A DNA stretch of 44,589 nt from Streptomyces albogriseolus (GCA_014650475.1 BMVA01000032.1:1-44589), one strand, 5' to 3'. Shown: positions 21,888 through 33,084, counted from the first letter of the stretch. The notes: generated from the sequence alone by a model not told the origin. Numbers and translations: made by a program.

Positions 21888-22976
21888 GTGACCGACGTAT
21901 CTGACGGCGTCCTGCACACCCTGTTCCGTTCGGACCAGGGCGGCCACGAACAAGTCGTGCTCTGCCAGGACCGTGCCAGCGGCCTCAAGGCCGTCATCGC
22001 CCTCCACTCCACCGCTCTGGGCCCCGCCCTGGGCGGCACGCGGTTCTACCCGTACGCCTCCGAGGAGGAGGCCGTCGCCGACGCGCTCAACCTCGCGCGC
22101 GGGATGTCGTACAAGAACGCCATGGCCGGTCTCGACCACGGCGGCGGCAAGGCCGTGATCATCGGCGACCCGGAGCGGATCAAGACCGAGGAGCTGCTGC
22201 TGGCCTACGGCCGGTTCGTCGCCTCCCTCGGCGGCCGCTACGTCACCGCGTGCGACGTCGGCACCTATGTCGCCGACATGGACGTCGTGGCCCGGGAGTG
22301 CCGCTGGACCACCGGCCGCTCCCCCGAGAACGGCGGCGCGGGCGACTCGTCGGTGCTCACCTCCTACGGCGTCTACCAGGGCATGCGGGCTGCCGCCCAG
22401 CACCTGTGGGGCGACCCGTCGCTGCGGGACCGCAAGGTGGGGATCGCGGGCGTGGGCAAGGTCGGGCACCACCTGGTGGAGCACCTGCGGGCCGAGGGCG
22501 CCGAGGTCGTGATCACCGATGTGCGTGAGGACGCCGTCCGCCGGATCCTCGACCGGCACCCCGAGGGCGTGTCGGCCGTGGCCGACACCGAGACGCTGAT
22601 CCGCACCGAGGGCCTGGACATCTACGCCCCGTGCGCGCTCGGCGGCGCCCTGAACGACGCCACCGTGCCGGTGCTGACCGCCAGGGTGGTCTGCGGCGCG
22701 GCCAACAACCAGCTCGCCCACCCGGGCGTGGAGAAGGACCTCGCGGACCGCGGGATCCTCTACGCGCCGGACTACGTGGTGAACGCCGGCGGCGTGATCC
22801 AGGTGGCGGACGAGCTGCACGGCTTCGACTTCGACCGGTGCAAGGCGAAGGCGTCGAAGATCTTCGACACCACGCTCGCCATATTCGCACGTGCGAAGGA
22901 GGACGGTATTCCGCCGGCCGCCGCGGCCGACCGGATCGCCGAGCAGCGGATGGCGGAGGCGCGTCCGCTGCGGTGA
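21888..22976 (+). CDS. vdh: Valine (branched-chain amino acid) dehydrogenase
   Basis: A 362-residue NAD-dependent Glu/Leu/Phe/Val dehydrogenase that converts L-valine to 2-oxoisovalerate and ammonia, feeding branched-chain precursors for macrolides and fatty acids. The catalytic lysine K88 lies in [10 protein letters not shown] and the NAD-binding GxGxxG at 188-193 (GVGKVG). ANNQLAHP and [10 protein letters not shown] are further family motifs. GTG 21888 has AGGAG 8 bases upstream; the frame to 21660 is non-coding. Single-gene unit ending at a large hairpin. Confidence 0.95.
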   Translation: MTDVSDGVLHTLFRSDQGGHEQVVLCQDRASGLKAVIALHSTALGPALGGTRFYPYASEEEAVADALNLARGMSYKNAMAGLDHGGGKAVIIGDPERIKTEELLLAYGRFVASLGGRYVTACDVGTYVADMDVVARECRWTTGRSPENGGAGDSSVLTSYGVYQGMRAAAQHLWGDPSLRDRKVGIAGVGKVGHHLVEHLRAEGAEVVITDVREDAVRRILDRHPEGVSAVADTETLIRTEGLDIYAPCALGGALNDATVPVLTARVVCGAANNQLAHPGVEKDLADRGILYAPDYVVNAGGVIQVADELHGFDFDRCKAKASKIFDTTLAIFARAKEDGIPPAAAADRIAEQRMAEARPLR

Positions 22977-23026
22977 GGTCCGTGCGGGGCGCTCCCGATC
23001 GGGGTGTTTTCGCACACATGAGCGGT

Positions 23027-23073
23027 ACCCGCCGGGAGACACTTGGAGAGAACTCTCACTTCTCCCGGCGGGT
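23027..23073 (+). terminator. vdh terminator
   Basis: A 13-bp stem acccgccgggaga (23027-23039) against 23061-23073. The 21-base loop contains its own small gagag/ctctc hairpin. It lies about 50 bases after the vdh stop. The rest of 22977-23295 shows an AT-rich stretch (ggttaaaatcgcgattgacc, 23088-23107) but no gene. Confidence 0.75.
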
Positions 23074-23295
23074 CGGCCGTCGATAAGTGGTTAAAATCGC
23101 GATTGACCAGCGAGGACGGGGCGCCTCGGCGGTCCCGGGCGCGGGCACGTCATGCGGGCGACGTACCGTATGGGCGCGGGCTCAGGTACCGTGGAAGCCC
23201 TACGGACCGGTCTCTCCACGGAGAGCCCGTTCTGGACCATGAACGCGTGTCAAGACTCTGGGGCCGTCGAGCCCCGTCGTTGAGGGGGTCGAGCC

Positions 23296-23544
23296 ATGGG
23301 GCGCGGCCGGGCCAAGGCCAAGCAGACGAAGGTCGCCCGCCAGCTGAAGTACAACAGCGGTGGGACTGACCTCTCACGCCTGGCCGAGGAGCTGGGCGCA
23401 TCGACGTCGAATCAGTCACCGAACGGTGATCGTTTCGAGGACGATGAGCAAGACGACGACCTGTACGCAAAGTACGCCGACCTCTACGGGGACGACGAGG
23501 AGGACGAGGACGGCCCGTCCTCGCAACAGCGTCGCGGCGCCTGA
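23296..23544 (+). CDS. DUF3073 family protein
   Basis: An 82-residue protein conserved across actinobacteria. It begins MGRGRAKAKQTKVARQLKY, a strongly basic N-terminus likely to bind nucleic acid. The C-terminal half is very acidic (DEQDDDLYAKYADLYGDDEE). Function unknown. A GAGGGGG ribosome site lies 7 bases before ATG 23296. It faces purM, with two hairpins between. Confidence 0.93.
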   Translation: MGRGRAKAKQTKVARQLKYNSGGTDLSRLAEELGASTSNQSPNGDRFEDDEQDDDLYAKYADLYGDDEEDEDGPSSQQRRGA

Positions 23545-23562
23545 CGTTGCGTGATGCATGAG

Positions 23563-23592
23563 CCCGGTCGGTGACCTCGGTCACCCGCCGGG
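23563..23592 (+). terminator. Hairpin after the DUF3073 gene
   Basis: ggtgacc/ggtcacc (23570-23576, 23579-23585) is extended outward by cccgg/ccggg (23563-23567, 23588-23592) across a 2-base mismatch. It begins about 20 bases after the stop. Confidence 0.6.
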
Positions 23593-23626
23593 TTCAGTGC
23601 TGCCCGGACCGGCTCCGTCCACCGGC

Positions 23627-23659
23627 GTGCTGCCCGCCCGTTCACCGTGCGGGCAGCAC
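23627..23659 (-). terminator. Hairpin after purM
   Basis: An 11-bp perfect stem gtgctgcccgc (23627-23637) against 23649-23659, with an 11-base loop, lies 8 bases beyond the purM stop. It probably ends the leftward purF-purM transcript and may work in both directions. Confidence 0.7.
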
Positions 23660-23667
23660 TCCCGTGC

Positions 23668-24735
23668 TCAGTTCGCGTAGTCACCGACAAGAGCAGCACC
23701 CGTGGTGTGGTCATCGCGCTCGGTGATCTCGCCGGCCACCCAGGCTTCCACGCCGCGGTCGGCCAGCGTGGTCAGCGCCACGTCGACGGACTCCTGCGGC
23801 ACGATCGCGATCATGCCGACGCCCATGTTCAGCGTCTTCTCCAGCTCCAGCCGCTCGACCGAGCCGGTCCGCCCGACCAGGTCGAACACCGGGGCGGGCG
23901 TCCAGGTGGAGCGGTCCACCGTGGCGTGCAGCCCGTCCGGGATCACCCGGGCCAGGTTGGCCGCCAGTCCGCCGCCGGTGACGTGGCTGAACGCGTGCAC
24001 CTCGGTCGTGTGGATCAGCGCCAGGCAGTCCAGCGAGTAGATCTTGGTGGGCTCCAGCAGCTCCTCGCCGAGGGTGCGGCCCAGCTCGTCGATCCGGGCG
24101 TCCAGCGACAGCCCCGCCCGCTCCAGCAGCACATGACGGACGAGCGAGTAACCGTTGGAGTGAAGTCCGGAGGACGCCATGGCGATCACCGCGTCACCCG
24201 AACGGATGCGGTCCGCGCCGAGCAGCCGGTCGGCCTCCACCACGCCCGTACCTGCCCCGGCGACGTCGAAGTCGTCCGGACCCAGCAGACCCGGGTGCTC
24301 GGCCGTCTCGCCGCCCACCAGGGCGCATCCGGCCAGCACACAGCCCTCCGCGATGCCCTTCACGATGGCGGCGACGCGCTCGGGGTGGACCTTGCCGACG
24401 CAGATGTAGTCGGTCATGAACAGCGGCTCGGCGCCGCACACCACGATGTCGTCCATGACCATCGCGACCAGGTCGTGGCCGATGGAGTCGTACACGCCCA
24501 TCTGACGCGCGATGTCGACCTTGGTGCCGACGCCGTCCGTGGCGGAGGCGAGCAGCGGACGCTCGTACTTCTTCAGGGCGGAGGCGTCGAAGAGGCCGGC
24601 GAATCCGCCGAGGCCGCCGAGGACCTCGGGGCGCTGCGTCTTCTTCACCCACTCCTTCATCAGCTCGACGGCGCGGTCGCCCGCTTCGATGTCGACGCCC
24701 GCCGCTGCGTAGCTGGCACCAGTGTTCTGGGACAT
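23668..24735 (-). CDS. purM: Phosphoribosylformylglycinamidine cyclo-ligase (AIR synthetase)
   Basis: A 355-residue PurM that closes FGAM to AIR with ATP, the fifth step of purine synthesis. The family motifs YAAAGVDIEAGDRAVE, LLASATDGVGTK, DDIVVCGAEPLFMTDYI, and HVTGGGLAANLARV are intact. The length is normal. It follows purF by 33 bases on the same strand and is presumably co-transcribed with it. Confidence 0.97.
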   Translation of the reverse strand: MSQNTGASYAAAGVDIEAGDRAVELMKEWVKKTQRPEVLGGLGGFAGLFDASALKKYERPLLASATDGVGTKVDIARQMGVYDSIGHDLVAMVMDDIVVCGAEPLFMTDYICVGKVHPERVAAIVKGIAEGCVLAGCALVGGETAEHPGLLGPDDFDVAGAGTGVVEADRLLGADRIRSGDAVIAMASSGLHSNGYSLVRHVLLERAGLSLDARIDELGRTLGEELLEPTKIYSLDCLALIHTTEVHAFSHVTGGGLAANLARVIPDGLHATVDRSTWTPAPVFDLVGRTGSVERLELEKTLNMGVGMIAIVPQESVDVALTTLADRGVEAWVAGEITERDDHTTGAALVGDYAN

Positions 24736-24768
24736 GGCTGTGAGAGCTTTCGTGTCGTCCGTCAGGGC

Positions 24769-26295
24769 TTACGGGCGGCGGATCGCGTCGACCGCGGCCG
24801 GGGCGGCGGTGCCGGCGGCCAGCTCGGTCTCCAACAGCTGCTTGCCGAGGAGCTCGGGGTCGGGCAGCTCCATCGGGTACTCGCCGTCGAAGCAGGCGCG
24901 GCACAGGTCGGGCTTGGCGATGGTGGTCGCCTCGATCATGCCGTCGAGGGAGATGTACGCCAGGGAGTCGGCGCCGAGCGAGGTGCCGATCTCCTCGATG
25001 GTCATGCCGTTGGCGATCAGCTCGGCGCGGGTGGCGAAGTCGATGCCGAAGAAGCAGGGCCACTTCACGGGCGGCGAGGAGATCCGGATGTGGACCTCGG
25101 CGGCGCCCGCCTCGCGGAGCATGCGGACCAGGGCCCGCTGGGTGTTGCCGCGCACGATCGAGTCGTCGACGACGACCAGGCGCTTGCCCTTGATGACTTC
25201 CTTGAGCGGGTTCAGCTTCAGGCGGATGCCGAGCTGCCGGATGGTCTGCGAGGGCTGGATGAACGTACGGCCGACGTACGCGTTCTTGACCAGGCCGGCG
25301 CCGAAGGGGATGCCGGAGGCCTCCGCGTAGCCGATGGCGGCCGGGGTGCCCGATTCCGGGGTCGGTATGACCAGGTCCGCCTCGACCGGGGCCTCCTTGG
25401 CAAGCCGGCGGCCCATCTCGACGCGCGAGAGGTACACGTTCCGGCCGGCGATGTCGGTGTCCGGGCGGGCCAGGTACACGTACTCGAAGACGCAGCCCTT
25501 GGGCTTCGCTTCCGCGAATCGGGAGGTACGCAGACCGTTCTGGTCGATGGCGACGAACTCGCCCGGCTCGATCTCGCGCACGAAGCTCGCGCCGCAGATG
25601 TCGAGGGCGGCGGACTCGGAGGCGACGACCCAGCCGCGCTCCAGCCGGCCGAGGACCAGGGGGCGGATGCCCTGCGGGTCACGGGCCGCGTAGAGGGTGT
25701 TCTCGTCCATGAAGACGAGGCTGAAGGCGCCCTTGACCTTGGGCAGGACCACGTGCGCGGCCTGCTCCACGGTCACCGGCTCGCCGTCGGCGGCGCGCTG
25801 GCCGGCCAGCAGGGCGGTGATCAGGTCGGTGTCGTTGGTCGCGGCCACCTTGGGCGCGCGGCCGTTCTCCTTGGGGAGCTCGGCGACCATCTCGGCGAGC
25901 TGCGCCGTGTTGACCAGGTTGCCGTTGTGGCCGAGCGCGATGGATCCGTGCGCGGTGGCGCGGAACGTCGGCTGGGCGTTCTCCCACACGGAGGCGCCCG
26001 TGGTCGAGTAGCGGGCGTGACCGACCGCGATGTGACCCTGGAGGGAGCCGAGGGAGGTCTCGTCGAAGACCTGGGACACCAGGCCCATGTCCTTGAAGAC
26101 GAGGATCTGGGAGCCGTTGCTGACCGCGATACCCGCGGATTCCTGGCCCCGATGCTGGAGGGCGTAGAGCCCGAAGTACGTGAGCTTGGCGACCTCTTCG
26201 CCCGGAGCCCAGACACCGAAGACGCCGCAAGCGTCCTGGGGGCCTTTCTCACCGGGGAGCAGGTCGTGGTTGAGTCGTCCGTCACCACGTGGCAC
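24769..26295 (-). CDS. purF: Amidophosphoribosyltransferase
   Basis: A 508-residue PurF, which makes phosphoribosylamine from PRPP and glutamine, the first committed purine step. Nucleophile C23 in DACGVFGVW implies a 22-residue propeptide removed after translation. The glutaminase part has LQHRGQESAG and HNGNLVN. The PRPP loop is VVVDDSIVRGNT. Cysteines near the C-terminus (CFFGID, LCRACFDGEYP) fit the Fe-S type. GTG 26295 is the only sensible start, although GGAGG ends just 1 base before it, an unusually short spacing. Confidence 0.96.
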   Translation of the reverse strand: MPRGDGRLNHDLLPGEKGPQDACGVFGVWAPGEEVAKLTYFGLYALQHRGQESAGIAVSNGSQILVFKDMGLVSQVFDETSLGSLQGHIAVGHARYSTTGASVWENAQPTFRATAHGSIALGHNGNLVNTAQLAEMVAELPKENGRAPKVAATNDTDLITALLAGQRAADGEPVTVEQAAHVVLPKVKGAFSLVFMDENTLYAARDPQGIRPLVLGRLERGWVVASESAALDICGASFVREIEPGEFVAIDQNGLRTSRFAEAKPKGCVFEYVYLARPDTDIAGRNVYLSRVEMGRRLAKEAPVEADLVIPTPESGTPAAIGYAEASGIPFGAGLVKNAYVGRTFIQPSQTIRQLGIRLKLNPLKEVIKGKRLVVVDDSIVRGNTQRALVRMLREAGAAEVHIRISSPPVKWPCFFGIDFATRAELIANGMTIEEIGTSLGADSLAYISLDGMIEATTIAKPDLCRACFDGEYPMELPDPELLGKQLLETELAAGTAAPAAVDAIRRP

Positions 26296-26357
26296 GCCTC
26301 CGAGTGTAGGCGAGACCGACCACTGGTCCGAATGCGGGATGCGGCCCCGCGGGTGGG

Positions 26358-27140
26358 TCAGCGGGACGCGACGGCCCGTACCTCGGTGCCGTTTTGGCTG
26401 GTCAGCGTGAGGGTGTCGCCGTCGACGGCGTACCGGGCGGTGCCGTTGAAGAGCTTCGTCAAGGCCTTCTCGGCGACCATGAGTGAGTCTTCGCACATCA
26501 TTCGGGTCAGGGACGGGAGGCCGAGGGTGATATGGCCGTCGCGCACGGTGGCCTCGGCGTTCACCTGGTTGCAGCCCAGGTTCCCGGAGACCGTGCCGCC
26601 CTCGTCGAAGGTGAGGTGGGCGCGGCCTGCCCCGTCGGGGGTGGTGACGTTCCAGCGGGTGCCGTGCAGCGGGCTGTCCTCCGCCTCGCTGAGGCGCACG
26701 GTGTCGCCGGACGCGGTGGTCAGCGTGAGGCGGCCGCCGCTGACGTCGGCCTTCAGCTCTCCGGCGGCCAGGGCGCGGGAGACGGCGCTCTCGCCCGCCA
26801 TGACCTGGTCGTCGCAGGCCCGCAGGGTGGTCTCCGGTTCGCCGATGCGGACACGGTCGCCGTCGGTGCGGACGCGGGCCTCGAAGAGGTTGCAACCGTA
26901 GCTGCCGGTGGCCCGGCCGTCCTCGCCGAGGGTGAGGTGGGCGCCGTCGGGGGCACGGTGGGTGGCGCCGTCGACGGTGACGCTGTCGACGGTCCAGCGG
27001 ACGCCGGTGACCGGCCGCTCCGCCTCGGCGGCGCCGCTGCCGGCGCCCGCCTTCTCGCTGCCGCACGCTGCGGCGAGCGGGACGACGAGCACGGCGACGG
27101 CGGCCAGGGTCCTGCGCGAGGTGTGCTTCTGTCGGTCCAT
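26358..27140 (-). CDS. Lipoprotein with two META (HslJ-like) domains
   Basis: A 260-residue secreted lipoprotein. The signal peptide RRTLAAVAVLVVPLAAAC places the lipidated cysteine at 26, with A at -3 rather than the usual Leu. Two META-type repeats follow: VRWTVDSVTV with GSYGCNLFEA and RACDDQVM, then TRWNVTTPD with GNLGCNQVNA and RMMCEDSLM. Matching cysteines in each could form disulfides. META proteins sit at the cell surface and are linked to stress or motility, with no known enzyme activity. ATG 27140. Confidence 0.88.
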   Translation of the reverse strand: MDRQKHTSRRTLAAVAVLVVPLAAACGSEKAGAGSGAAEAERPVTGVRWTVDSVTVDGATHRAPDGAHLTLGEDGRATGSYGCNLFEARVRTDGDRVRIGEPETTLRACDDQVMAGESAVSRALAAGELKADVSGGRLTLTTASGDTVRLSEAEDSPLHGTRWNVTTPDGAGRAHLTFDEGGTVSGNLGCNQVNAEATVRDGHITLGLPSLTRMMCEDSLMVAEKALTKLFNGTARYAVDGDTLTLTSQNGTEVRAVASR

Positions 27141-27196
27141 GCCGCTTCGACGGAGGTGCGGAGCGGGCGGTTCCCCCCGGTTTCGCCGCCCGCTTC

Positions 27197-27994
27197 TCAG
27201 CCGAGCAGCGGCAGGTACGGCCCGAGGTCGGCCCGCTCCCCGCCGGCGCTGACCTCGGCGGAGGCCACGGCGTCCGGCCAGGAGAGCCGTCCGCCGGCCA
27301 GCCGGATCCAGGTCAGCGGGTCGGTCTCCACCACGTTCGGCGGGGTGCCGCGGGTGTGCCGGGGCCCCTCGACGCACTGCACCACCGCGAACGGCGGCAC
27401 GCGCACCTCCGTGGAGCCGCCGGGCGCCTTCGCGGCGAGCGCGTCGGCCAGCAGCCGCACACAGGTGGCGAGCGCCTGCCGGTCGTACGGGACGTCCAGG
27501 CCGGGGACGGCGGCGTTCAGGTCGTCGGTGTGGACGACCAGCTCCACGGCGCGGGTGACGACGTAGTCGGTGAGGGGCAGGGCGCCCGCGCTGGTCGGGA
27601 GCAGCCTGCCGCTCGGGTGGGCGTCGAGGCGGGCGGTGAAGCGCCGCTCGGCGTCCGCCAGGTAGGCGTCGAGGTCGGGGTGGCCGGCGGCGAGCCGGTG
27701 CGCGGTGCCGGCGATGGCTCCGGCGTCGGCGCCGATGGCGGAGGGCCAGTCGGTCAGCCGGGCGTCCTGCCTGGCGGGCTCCGGCTCGTCCAGCAGCCGG
27801 TCGACGGCCAGCAGCGCGACCCCGATGTGGGCGACCAGCTCCCGGACGGTCCAGTCGCCGAGCCTTGTCGGCGCGGCGAGCTGCTCCGGGGTGAGGGCGC
27901 CGACCGCGGTGCGCACGTTCCCGAACTGGGCCAGGACGGCGGCGCGGGTCTTGGCGGGGTCGTAGGAGCGGGGGCGTTTCCTGGCCGGTGGCAT
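27197..27994 (-). CDS. Maleylpyruvate-isomerase-like / sterol carrier family protein
   Basis: A 265-residue protein with the N-terminal DinB-like four-helix domain of mycothiol-dependent enzymes (LTPEQLAAPTRLGDWTVREL VAHIGVALLAV). The metal ligands expected are H56 in VAHI and the later histidine in ELVVHTDDL. The C-terminal part (PPNVVETDPLTWIRLAGG) is the small SCP-like domain. Such enzymes use mycothiol as cofactor for isomerisation or detoxification; the substrate is unknown here. It starts 9 bases after the M23 peptidase stop. Confidence 0.85.
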   Translation of the reverse strand: MPPARKRPRSYDPAKTRAAVLAQFGNVRTAVGALTPEQLAAPTRLGDWTVRELVAHIGVALLAVDRLLDEPEPARQDARLTDWPSAIGADAGAIAGTAHRLAAGHPDLDAYLADAERRFTARLDAHPSGRLLPTSAGALPLTDYVVTRAVELVVHTDDLNAAVPGLDVPYDRQALATCVRLLADALAAKAPGGSTEVRVPPFAVVQCVEGPRHTRGTPPNVVETDPLTWIRLAGGRLSWPDAVASAEVSAGGERADLGPYLPLLG

Positions 27995-28003
27995 GGCGGA
28001 AGC

Positions 28004-28840
28004 CTATGCGGGGGCGCCGGCCCGCCGGGCGGGTATCTCGAACACCTCGTTGTTGCGGGGGACGCCGGTGCCGCGCCAGGTGAAGGGGATGCCGCGCGCG
28101 GTGTCCGGGTCGGGGCCGTCCATCAGCTGGAAGTGCAGGTGGGGCTCGGTGGAGTTGCCCGAGTTGCCGACCTGGGCGAGCACCTGTCCCGCGTGCACCC
28201 GGTCGCCCTCGCGGACGGTCAGGGAGCCGCGCCTGAGGTGGGCGTAGAGGGCGTACACGCCGTCACCGAGGTCGAGGACGACGTGGTTGCCGAGGATCTT
28301 TCCGGCGCCGAGCAGGTCGCGCACGTTCGCCTCGAGGATCATCAGATAGGCCAGCGCGGGCAGCGAAGTGCGGCTGAGGTGGTCGCGGGCCCGGTCGGCG
28401 GCGCGGACGACGGTGGCGTCGGCCACCGCGTGCAGCGGGGCGCCGTAGGCCGGGAAGTCGGTGTTGCGGCGGGCTACGGGCCACAGCGCGCGGAACCCCG
28501 GACGGGAGCCCGGCTCGGGTTCGGCGACCACGTCGATGGCGAAGGTCTGGCCGTAGGCGTGGGTGTGGTGGCTCGGGGTGTGGTCCGCCGGGCTGTTCAG
28601 CGCCGTCCAGCGGCCGGTGACCGGGGGCTCGACCTCGACGGGTTCCCGGGCGGCGCCAGGGCTGTCCGGGGCACCGCCCCATCGGTTGGCGACGACCAGG
28701 ACGGCATAGGCCAGCACCAGCGGCAGGAAGTCCCACCACACCGGATGGCCGAGGTCCAGCGTCACATGGGCGATCACCAGGGCGAAGAAGGCGATCTGGA
28801 GCGTGCGGTAGGCGGTCATGGCGAGTTTGCGTGCGGACAT
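28004..28840 (-). CDS. Membrane-anchored M23 family peptidase
   Basis: A 278-residue protein. Two N-terminal hydrophobic segments (about 10-30 and 35-53) precede an extracellular LytM-like domain. NHVVLDLGDGVYALYAHLRR and EPHLHFQLMDG contain the conserved zinc and catalytic histidines (HxH), and HAYGQTFAIDV carries the first part of the site. It may cut peptidoglycan cross-links. GGGGGA lies 5 bases before ATG 28840. It follows the ArsR-like gene by 26 bases, so its expression is probably controlled by that regulator. Confidence 0.88.
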   Translation of the reverse strand: MSARKLAMTAYRTLQIAFFALVIAHVTLDLGHPVWWDFLPLVLAYAVLVVANRWGGAPDSPGAAREPVEVEPPVTGRWTALNSPADHTPSHHTHAYGQTFAIDVVAEPEPGSRPGFRALWPVARRNTDFPAYGAPLHAVADATVVRAADRARDHLSRTSLPALAYLMILEANVRDLLGAGKILGNHVVLDLGDGVYALYAHLRRGSLTVREGDRVHAGQVLAQVGNSGNSTEPHLHFQLMDGPDPDTARGIPFTWRGTGVPRNNEVFEIPARRAGAPA

Positions 28841-28866
28841 GCTTCCCCCTGTGTTCGTCGGTGCGG

Positions 28867-29367
28867 TCAGGGCCGCGCCGCCGCCAGCGCCACCAGCAGC
28901 GGCACCACCCGGCCCGCCGGGACCTCGTGTCGGCCCCGGCCGGTGTTGTGCAGCCAGCCGGCGGCGGTCAGCTGGCGCAGGTGGTGGTAGATCTGCCCGG
29001 TCGTGCCGATGTCGTCCAGCTCCGCCAGTTCGGCGGCGGTGCGGCGGCCGCCCGTTATCTCCCGGAGCAGCCGGAGCCGGACCGGGTGACCGAGGGCCGC
29101 GAAGGACTCGGCGGCGTCCGGCCACTCGTAGGCGAGCAGGTCCGAGGTGAGCGCCCCGTGCTGCCAGTCGTACCGCTCACCGGTCGGCAGCCGCACCGCG
29201 CCGGTGAACAGCACGCCTCCGTCGGCGGCCTTCAGCTCGGCGAGCTGCTCCTTGAGCCCCTCCAGGGCCCAGAAGTCGCCCTCCCCCGTGCCGGGAGCCG
29301 TACGGTCGGCGGCTTCGAGGGCCGCGATGCGGCGCTCGAGCTCGGTCATGCGCTGTTCCAGTTCCAC
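28867..29367 (-). CDS. ArsR-like winged-helix regulator with N-terminal coiled coil
   Basis: A 166-residue protein. A short coiled coil (MTELERRIAALEAADR) opens it. The wHTH lies at about 95-150: LGHPVRLRLLREITGG, TAAELAELDDIGTTGQIYHH and LRQLTAAGWL. Start is uncertain: GTG 29367 or ATG 29349; the longer frame to 29667 enters purL. A palindrome attacg/cgtaat lies 10 bases before the GTG and is the likely autoregulatory operator. It precedes and probably controls the M23 peptidase gene. The ligand is unknown. Confidence 0.85.
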   Translation of the reverse strand: MELEQRMTELERRIAALEAADRTAPGTGEGDFWALEGLKEQLAELKAADGGVLFTGAVRLPTGERYDWQHGALTSDLLAYEWPDAAESFAALGHPVRLRLLREITGGRRTAAELAELDDIGTTGQIYHHLRQLTAAGWLHNTGRGRHEVPAGRVVPLLVALAAARP

Positions 29368-29376
29368 GTGTTCGAG

Positions 29377-29394
29377 ATTACGTAACTTCGTAAT
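29377..29394. promoter_or_regulatory. Candidate operator of the ArsR-like gene
   Basis: attacgtaacttcgtaat is an inverted repeat (attacg 29377-29382, cgtaat 29389-29394) in a notably AT-rich patch directly before the start codon. Repression by blocking RNA polymerase here would be typical for ArsR proteins. Confidence 0.6.
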
Positions 29395-29437
29395 TCCGCG
29401 CAAGAGGACGTGCACACCTGTGGACGACCGGACACGA

Positions 29438-29468
29438 CGAAGCCCCCGCCGGAAGGGCGGGGGCTTCG
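29438..29468 (-). terminator. purL terminator
   Basis: A 13-bp stem cgaagcccccgcc (29438-29450) against 29456-29468, with a 5-base loop, lies about 65 bases past the purL stop and just before the ArsR-like promoter. Confidence 0.75.
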
Positions 29469-29533
29469 TGCGCGAAGAGCGGCGGAGAGCCGCGAAGGAC
29501 GGCGACGGGCCGTGGCTCAGGCCAGCAGCGCCC

Positions 29534-31788
<2,255 letters not shown>

Positions 31789-31792
<4 letters not shown>

Positions 31793-32469
31793 GCGTTGAC
31801 CAGCTTCTTGAGGATCGACGTGAAGAACGGCAGGCCGTCGGTACGGCCCGTACCGATCAGCGACTCGACGGCGTGCTCGGGGTGCGGCATCAGGCCGACG
31901 ACGTTCCCGGCCTCGTTGGTGATGCCGGCGATGTCGTTGAGCGAGCCGTTGGGGTTGAAGTCCAGGTAGCGGAAGGCCACGCGGCCCTCGGCCTCCAGCT
32001 CGTCCAGCGTCCGCCGATCGGCGACGTAGCGGCCGTCCATGTTCTTCAGCGGGATGTGGATCTCCTGGCCGGCCTCGTAGTCCGTGGTCCAGGCGGTGTC
32101 CGCGTTCTCCACCCGCAGCTTCTGGTCGCGGCAGATGAAGTGCAGGTGGTCGTTGCCCAGCATGCCGCCGGGGAGCAGGTGCGCCTCGGTGAGGATCTGG
32201 AAGCCGTTGCAGATGCCGAGCACCGGCATGCCCGCCCGGGCCTGGTCGATGACGGTGTCCATGACCGGCGAGAAGCGCGCGATGGCGCCGGCGCGCAGAT
32301 AGTCGCCGTAACTGAAACCGCCGCAGAGCACCACGGCGTCGACCTGCTTGAGGTCCTTGTCCTTGTGCCAGAGGGCGACGGGTTCGGCGCCGGCGACGCG
32401 GATCGCGCGCTGGGTGTCCCGGTCGTCCAGGCTGCCCGGGAAAGTGACGACGCCAATACGAGCGGTCAC
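31789..32469 (-). CDS. purQ: Phosphoribosylformylglycinamidine synthase subunit PurQ (glutaminase)
   Basis: A 226-residue class I glutamine amidotransferase that supplies ammonia to PurL. The nucleophile is C87 in LGICNGFQ, and MPHPEHAVE provides the catalytic His and Glu. [16 protein letters not shown] is the PurQ-specific segment. Both ends overlap neighbours by four bases. Confidence 0.97.
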
Positions 32470-32729
32470 TTGGCCGCCTCCGCCACTTCCTCGACGCGGA
32501 CGGTGAAGTCCTCGATCACGGTGTTGGCGAGGAAGGATTCCGCAAGATCGTGGATACGGGCGAGCGCGGCCTCGTCGACCGGCCCGTCAACTTCCAGTTC
32601 GAATCGCTTTCCCTGACGGACGTCCGAGATCCCTTCGAAACCCAGACGCGGCAGTGCGCGCTGCACCGCCTGGCCCTGGGGGTCGAGGATCTCCGGCTTG
32701 AGCATGACGTCGACTACGACGCGTGCCAC
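32466..32729 (-). CDS. purS: Phosphoribosylformylglycinamidine synthase subunit PurS
   Basis: An 87-residue PurS, the small dimeric subunit that holds PurQ and PurL together. [29 protein letters not shown] and [10 protein letters not shown] are typical. GTG 32729 is preferred because GGGAG lies 5 bases upstream; a GTG at 32735 would have the ribosome site abutting it. It is the first gene of purSQL, with a phased repeat box about 60 bases upstream. Confidence 0.95.
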   Translation of the reverse strand: MARVVVDVMLKPEILDPQGQAVQRALPRLGFEGISDVRQGKRFELEVDGPVDEAALARIHDLAESFLANTVIEDFTVRVEEVAEAAK

Positions 32730-32786
32730 TGGCACTCCCGGTGTGTGGTGCTGAGCAGGTCCCTTCAGACTACCCGCACAAAATTT

Positions 32787-32814
32787 CTACGCGAGTAGAG
32801 TTGTAGGAATCTAC
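32787..32814. promoter_or_regulatory. Phased CTAC/GTAG box upstream of purSQL
   Basis: Four 4-mers start exactly 8 bases apart: ctac 32787, gtag 32795, gtag 32803, ctac 32811, forming two facing inverted repeats (tctac/gtaga and gtag/ctac) in an AT-richer patch. It resembles a regulator site for the purSQL promoter. The regulator is unknown. Confidence 0.4.
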
Positions 32815-33084
32815 GTGAGCACCGTCACGATTCGGCATCGCGGGGAGACCCGCTGGAAAAGATCCGGGAAAGATCCGCCTTCTCCCGCACACCGCTATTG
32901 CGCCCGGACACGCGGACAGATTTAGTCGGGCTTCCCATTGCATTGCCGGGCACTGTACAAATGAATTGTCATTAGCAGATACTTTGCCCGATTACACGCG
33001 GACAGCCGGCATCTCGGCGACCGTACCGGCACGTCATCACGGACGGCCGGACGGAAGAGGTGTCGCACGAAGGGACCGATATTC
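32815..33084. promoter_or_regulatory. Upstream region of lsrL, AT-rich
   Basis: No gene is supported. An AT-rich segment (about 32957-32985, including acaaatgaattgt) contains ttgtca (32966-32971) and a weak gattac -10 (32990-32995) on the rightward strand. A direct repeat aagatccg lies near 32858-32880. AT-rich DNA here would suit binding by Lsr2-type proteins, so autoregulation is plausible. Confidence 0.35.

Noticed and set aside
23647-26901. A 1084-codon open frame opposite purM and purF
   Set aside because: Antisense shadow of two intact purine genes, His/Val/Gly-rich with no family features.
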